Assembly: GCA_029856635.1 (NCBI GenBank)
Contig: JAHKLH010000044.1
Location: forward strand, 1 to 9,993
Source of the DNA: Candidatus Njordarchaeota archaeon
GTDB taxonomy: Archaea > Asgardarchaeota > Njordarchaeia > Njordarchaeales > JAHKLH01
Direction: 5' to 3'
Length of the DNA: 9,993 bases
The notes below the pieces were generated by a model that worked only from the letters and a program-made list of their open reading frames with translations, was not told the origin of the DNA and did no database searches. Positions 7,070-9,993 of this stretch are shown piece by piece (the first letter of the stretch is position 1; every line of letters starts with the position of its first letter). Position numbers and translations under genes: made by a program.

Positions 7070-7941
7070 GACATGATGAATTTGCATTTGTCATTTATCG
7101 TAACAAAGTTGATACCAAAATAAGTAAATTACACCGAATGGCCTATATTGCATGGATACGATTAAAGATATTCACAGGATATAGACTAAGATTCGCGTTG
7201 GATATTCTTGGTATCTGCATATCCGTACTACAATATCTACTTCTTTCATTACTCGCGAATCCACAAGATCTCGCCAGATTAGGTTATGGAACTGATTATT
7301 TCGCATTTGTAGTATGGGGAGTAGCATTAGCAAGATACGTATGGGACTTAGTTGGAATGATGGTACATTGGGTTTGGCATGAAATATCATCTGGTACATT
7401 CGGAGTTATAGTCTCAACTACTACAAGCATTAAACTTTGGCTTATGGGTCAAGCACTTTTTTCAACCGTTTGGGCAAGTATCTGGTTTATGGGAGTAATA
7501 TTAGTAGCAAGCTTAGTAGGATTCCATCCAAGTTTATCAATTTTTCAGCTAATCCAAACAGTATTTGTGATTTTGGTTATGATTATCATACATGCAGGCA
7601 TTGGAATTATGTTTACAGGTATTAGTATCTATCACAAACAAGTTGATGTGCTAGTTTTCCTATTAGCGGGAATTATTGAAATGTTTGGAGGTGTAATTTA
7701 TCCTCTTTCCTTATTATGGAACATACCTGTTCTTTATTATGTTGCGCTGGCTCTTCCTTTCACCCATGGTTTGGAAATCATAAGAAAGGTGGCTATCTCC
7801 GGATACTCGATTCTTACGCCTCCTTTGCTTACTCATTTCATTGTACTATTAAGTTTTGTATGGATTATTCCACTAGGTTTTAAGACCGTCGATTATTACT
7901 TAGCTAAAGCAAGACGAACTGGAGATGTCTTTAGCTATTAG
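7066..7941 (+). CDS. ABC-2 type exporter permease, first subunit
   Basis: This is a 291-residue integral membrane protein with about six hydrophobic segments: roughly 44-64, 78-101, 122-152, 160-188, 193-217 and 255-275. It has a charged N-terminal stretch of about 40 residues containing a probable coupling helix. The region GGVIYPLSLLWNIP at 208-221, followed by ALPFTHGLEIIRK, is the conserved ABC-2 permease motif before the last span. Its start overlaps the ATPase stop by 4 bp, and GGTGA at 7055-7059 gives a well spaced ribosome binding site. It is paralogous to the next gene: both have a DYFxF segment, a (S/T)GT element near residue 110 and the YPxSL motif. The two probably form a heterodimeric channel. 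Substrate unknown. Confidence 0.87.
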   Translation: MRHDEFAFVIYRNKVDTKISKLHRMAYIAWIRLKIFTGYRLRFALDILGICISVLQYLLLSLLANPQDLARLGYGTDYFAFVVWGVALARYVWDLVGMMVHWVWHEISSGTFGVIVSTTTSIKLWLMGQALFSTVWASIWFMGVILVASLVGFHPSLSIFQLIQTVFVILVMIIIHAGIGIMFTGISIYHKQVDVLVFLLAGIIEMFGGVIYPLSLLWNIPVLYYVALALPFTHGLEIIRKVAISGYSILTPPLLTHFIVLLSFVWIIPLGFKTVDYYLAKARRTGDVFSY

Positions 7942-7946
7942 GTGAT
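7941..7946 (+). promoter_or_regulatory. Strong ribosome binding site GGTGAT deciding the start of the second permease
   Basis: GGTGAT is the ideal complement to an archaeal 16S rRNA 3' end. It begins on the last base of the upstream stop codon and is followed by four bases and ATG at 7951. A GTG at 7942 lies inside the site itself and is in frame, but cannot both be the site and use it. Confidence 0.7.
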
Positions 7947-7950
7947 AAAT

Positions 7951-8820
7951 ATGGACGAAGCAATGAAAGAATTAATGACAGTTTTTTCAGGAGAACCACG
8001 AAAAATTAATATTTTGTATCGTATCTTAATCCGAACAGTTGCTCGTGCTAAGATCAGATTTAGCTATAAACTGTGGCTTTTCTTTGACTTTCTTAGAACG
8101 ATTATCATGGTTGTCACGTACTACTTCTTTTCATTTATCGTTACTCCCCGACATCTCATTGCATCTGGTTATATATCAGATTATTTCGTATTTGCTGCAA
8201 TTGGTCTTGCATTGGGAGCATTTACAAGTCTATCTTTACGAGGTTTCGCTATAACCGTGTTTTTTGAACAAATCACTGGAACTATAGAATGTGCATTTGT
8301 AACCCCAAGCGGAATTCTTCCAATACTTATCGGCGATATTTTATTCTACATTCTTTATGCATCAACTCATTGTGTTCTTGTTTTAGGAATCCTCGTTATG
8401 ATGGGAAAAATTACTTTTACCGTTTGGACAATATTATCTGTAATTCTCCTTGTTCTTGGACTATTTTTAGGAAACTTGCCACTTGGTATAATTAGTGCAG
8501 CGCTGATATTAAAATACAAGCAAGGTGATCCAATTTCCTTAATTTTAACATGGCTTAATTACTTTCTTAGCGGCGTTTTTTACCCAATTTCACTTATTCC
8601 AGAATCAATACGAATGTTATCCTATGTTTTTCCATTAACTTGGACTCTTCATGGAATTCGTCTTGCAATTATGTATCAATTACCACCTTGGCACTCTGAC
8701 GTAATTATAACGCTTGGAATTAGCTTTGCATACGCTTTAATAGGAATTCCGTTAACATACATGTTTTTCATGTGGATTTTCAATAAAGTCCGAAAAGAAG
8801 GTACGTTAGTTCATTATTAA
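7951..8820 (+). CDS. ABC-2 type exporter permease, second subunit
   Basis: This is a 289-residue membrane protein when started at the ATG at 7951. A longer version from GTG at 7942 would add three residues, but that GTG is part of the GGTGAT ribosome binding site. Hydrophobic segments lie at about 42-65, 77-104, 121-151, 156-187, 196-215 and 249-277. The conserved motif SGVFYPISLIPESI at 207-220, followed by FPLTWTLHGIR, marks the ABC-2 family. It resembles the preceding permease in length, topology and several motifs, which suggests gene duplication. With that protein and the ATPase it should form an export pump in the cytoplasmic membrane. It begins directly at the stop of the first permease and is the last gene of the operon. 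Confidence 0.87.
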   Translation: MDEAMKELMTVFSGEPRKINILYRILIRTVARAKIRFSYKLWLFFDFLRTIIMVVTYYFFSFIVTPRHLIASGYISDYFVFAAIGLALGAFTSLSLRGFAITVFFEQITGTIECAFVTPSGILPILIGDILFYILYASTHCVLVLGILVMMGKITFTVWTILSVILLVLGLFLGNLPLGIISAALILKYKQGDPISLILTWLNYFLSGVFYPISLIPESIRMLSYVFPLTWTLHGIRLAIMYQLPPWHSDVIITLGISFAYALIGIPLTYMFFMWIFNKVRKEGTLVHY

Positions 8821-8873
8821 CAAATAACTAATAGATAACACAGCAGAGCCGAGATTACGTTTGCGATATAATT

Positions 8874-8887
8874 AAAAAGCTTTTAAT
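8874..8887 (+). promoter_or_regulatory. Probable BRE/TATA promoter for the DUF89 gene
   Basis: AAAAAG (8874-8879) followed by CTTTTAAT (8880-8887) resembles an archaeal BRE plus TATA pair. A start about 25 bp on would fall near 8908, leaving a short leader with AGGTGG at 8916-8921, five bases before the ATG at 8927. The rest of the 106-bp gap from 8821 holds no gene that I can see. The call is based on spacing and base composition. Confidence 0.4.
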
Positions 8888-8926
8888 CCTAACTTATTGA
8901 ATAAAATGCTTTGCTAGGTGGTTTTT

Positions 8927-9793
8927 ATGAAGTTGCATCCTGAATGTATCTCATGCGTAATTAGTAGGGCTTTGCATGATGCGGAGCTCGCTAATGCGAC
9001 ACTCAAGCAGAAGATGAGTATAATCAAGCGATTTATCAAAATTATTGATCAAGCTCTTGAAACAAATATGACTCCAGCTGAGCTTGGGTCGTATGGTGAG
9101 TTTCTTATTCAGGAAATTACAAGAAATTTTGATCCTTATAGAGAGCTTAAGGAAAAAAGTACTGAAATTGCGCAATCTGTTGTTAATAAGTTGGAGATTG
9201 ATCTTGAGCCTAATTATGAAAATTTTCAGAGGATTGTTAGATTAGTTACTGCCGCAAATGCGATTGAATTTGGAATAAGGGGATATGAATCTACAGACAA
9301 AATATTAAATGAATTTGAAAAATTGCTGAAAGCTGAAATAGCAATTAATGATGCAGAGAAACTTTGGAATTTCTTAAAACAAGCAAAGAATGTTCTCTAT
9401 TTACTTGATAATGCCGGCGAACACATTTTTGATAGAATTTTCTGTGAATTTATTCACAACACGGGGAAGAACTTGATTATTGGAGCTAGGAAAAAGCCAG
9501 TGTTGAATGATGTTACTGTAGATGATGCTATCAAAGCGGGTTTCGGTAAAATCGGAAAAGTTGTGCCAATAAGCGAAATCATTGGAGTATTATTCGATAA
9601 AGTTACAGAAGAATTCAGGAAAGCTTGGGAAAATGCAGATCTAGTTATTGCAAAGGGGATGGGAGCTTTTGAAACGCTTACAGAATATAAGCATGAAAAA
9701 CCCGTTTTTATCCTACTTAAAGCAAAATGTATTCCAGTTGCAAGGGAATTAAATGTAAAACAAGGGAGCTTAGTTATAAAGCAATTAACGTAG
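8927..9793 (+). CDS. DUF89/ARMT1-like damage-control phosphatase (AF1104-type)
   Basis: This 288-residue protein belongs to the metal-dependent DUF89 phosphatases, which remove phosphate from damaged or excess sugar phosphates and similar metabolites in the cytoplasm. Diagnostic features are the N-terminal HPECISC (C7 and C10, a CxxC found in the archaeal and plant branch), a helical N-terminal domain, ANAIEFG at 110-116, the metal-site motif DNAGE at 161-165, a KKPVLNDVT segment at 189-197 with D195, and KGMGAFE at 243-249 (the family's KGxGNFE-like loop). The ATG at 8927 is chosen over an in-frame GTG at 8918 because AGGTGG (8916-8921) is a ribosome binding site five bases upstream. Length is normal for the short subfamily. 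The exact substrate is unknown. It appears to be transcribed alone. Confidence 0.87.
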   Translation: MKLHPECISCVISRALHDAELANATLKQKMSIIKRFIKIIDQALETNMTPAELGSYGEFLIQEITRNFDPYRELKEKSTEIAQSVVNKLEIDLEPNYENFQRIVRLVTAANAIEFGIRGYESTDKILNEFEKLLKAEIAINDAEKLWNFLKQAKNVLYLLDNAGEHIFDRIFCEFIHNTGKNLIIGARKKPVLNDVTVDDAIKAGFGKIGKVVPISEIIGVLFDKVTEEFRKAWENADLVIAKGMGAFETLTEYKHEKPVFILLKAKCIPVARELNVKQGSLVIKQLT

Positions 9794-9814
9794 TTTGCAG
9801 AAAACAAACACATA

Positions 9815-9825
9815 TTTTTGTTTTT
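9815..9825 (+). terminator. T-rich intrinsic terminator after the DUF89 gene
   Basis: TTTTTGTTTTT begins about 22 bases after the DUF89 stop codon, followed by further T-rich sequence. Oligo-T stretches without a hairpin are the usual intrinsic terminators of archaea. Confidence 0.5.
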
Positions 9826-9865
9826 AACTCTTTCAACTTATTTTAGTAGTAAACAAGTGAATTCA

Positions 9866-9993
9866 ATGAGCCTATATCTCTGTAAGAAATTCATAATACG
9901 TGCTGAGGCAGCTGAAGGCGAAGATGAGTTAATTGCATTCGATAATGTACTTCTTAAATGCGGTATAGGCGATGTAAGTTTGGTTAAAACAAC
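9866..9993 (+). CDS. pdaD: Pyruvoyl-dependent arginine decarboxylase (partial, N-terminus only)
   Basis: An ATG at 9866 opens a frame that runs off the window end after 42 full codons. The visible protein contains AEAAEGEDELIAFDNVLLKC and then GIGDVSLVKT, matching the start of PvlArgDC, where an EGETPLNAFD-like segment is followed by a GIGN(V/D)NL strand. The enzyme decarboxylates arginine to agmatine, the precursor of archaeal polyamines and of agmatidine in tRNA-Ile. It is made as a proenzyme that cleaves itself before a serine to form a pyruvoyl group; by alignment that serine should be about the second codon beyond the window edge, so cleavage competence cannot be checked. GTGA about seven bases upstream is a weak ribosome binding site. 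The call rests on a short N-terminal match. Confidence 0.72.
   Translation, partial: MSLYLCKKFIIRAEAAEGEDELIAFDNVLLKCGIGDVSLVKT

Noticed and set aside
8824..8829. ATAACT, a half-site of the proposed PadR operator, after the ABC operon
   Set aside because: A single 6-base A/T-rich match without its symmetric partner is expected by chance.
8875..8884. AAAAGCTTTT palindrome upstream of the DUF89 gene
   Set aside because: It is a low-complexity A/T dyad better explained as a BRE/TATA element; no second copy or regulator gene is nearby.
9454..9813. Minus-strand frame of 119 codons opposite the DUF89 gene
   Set aside because: It is antisense to conserved DUF89 motifs and matches no protein type I recognise.

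Overview
The window is AT-rich, densely coded DNA from an archaeon. Evidence for Archaea: a Pop5-type RNase P protein, the start of a pyruvoyl-dependent arginine decarboxylase, a small archaeal-style TruA, GGTGA-type ribosome binding sites, TATA-like boxes close to start codons, a Roadblock/LC7-like protein, and an oligo-T stretch where a terminator is expected. I cannot fix the lineage from sequence alone. The gene set would suit an uncultured Thermoproteota group such as Bathyarchaeia, or a relative, but that is an inference. No rRNA, tRNA, CRISPR array or insertion sequence was seen.

Layout. Positions 1-1579 (minus) hold a secreted phosphodiesterase/phosphatase of the alkaline phosphatase superfamily, cut by the window start. 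Back to back with it is a plus-strand pair: a CPBP (CAAX-type) membrane protease at 1620-2474, overlapped by truA at 2468-3248, which is broken by a one-base frameshift in a T6 run. Converging on truA are two overlapping minus-strand genes, a GT4 glycosyltransferase (4723-3566) followed by the RNase P subunit Pop5 (3585-3238). A plus-strand Roadblock-like protein (4787-5605) then converges on a PadR-type repressor (6009-5602).

The most coherent unit is 5602-8820. It is a PadR repressor with a histidine-rich N-terminal tail, divergent from a three-gene ABC exporter operon (ATPase and two related ABC-2 permeases). The 88-bp gap between them holds a TATA box and a perfect 13-bp palindrome (6067-6079) located where the exporter transcript should start. 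This is the expected design of a substrate- or stress-responsive exporter repressed by its own PadR protein.

The right end has a DUF89/ARMT1-like damage-control phosphatase (8927-9793), a T-rich terminator, and the first 42 codons of a pyruvoyl-dependent arginine decarboxylase. The window ends just before the expected self-cleavage serine.

I did not find a clearly new system. The points most worth a second look are the truA frameshift on a slippery TTTTTTC, the PadR operator with its His-rich regulator, and the unassigned Roadblock-like protein.
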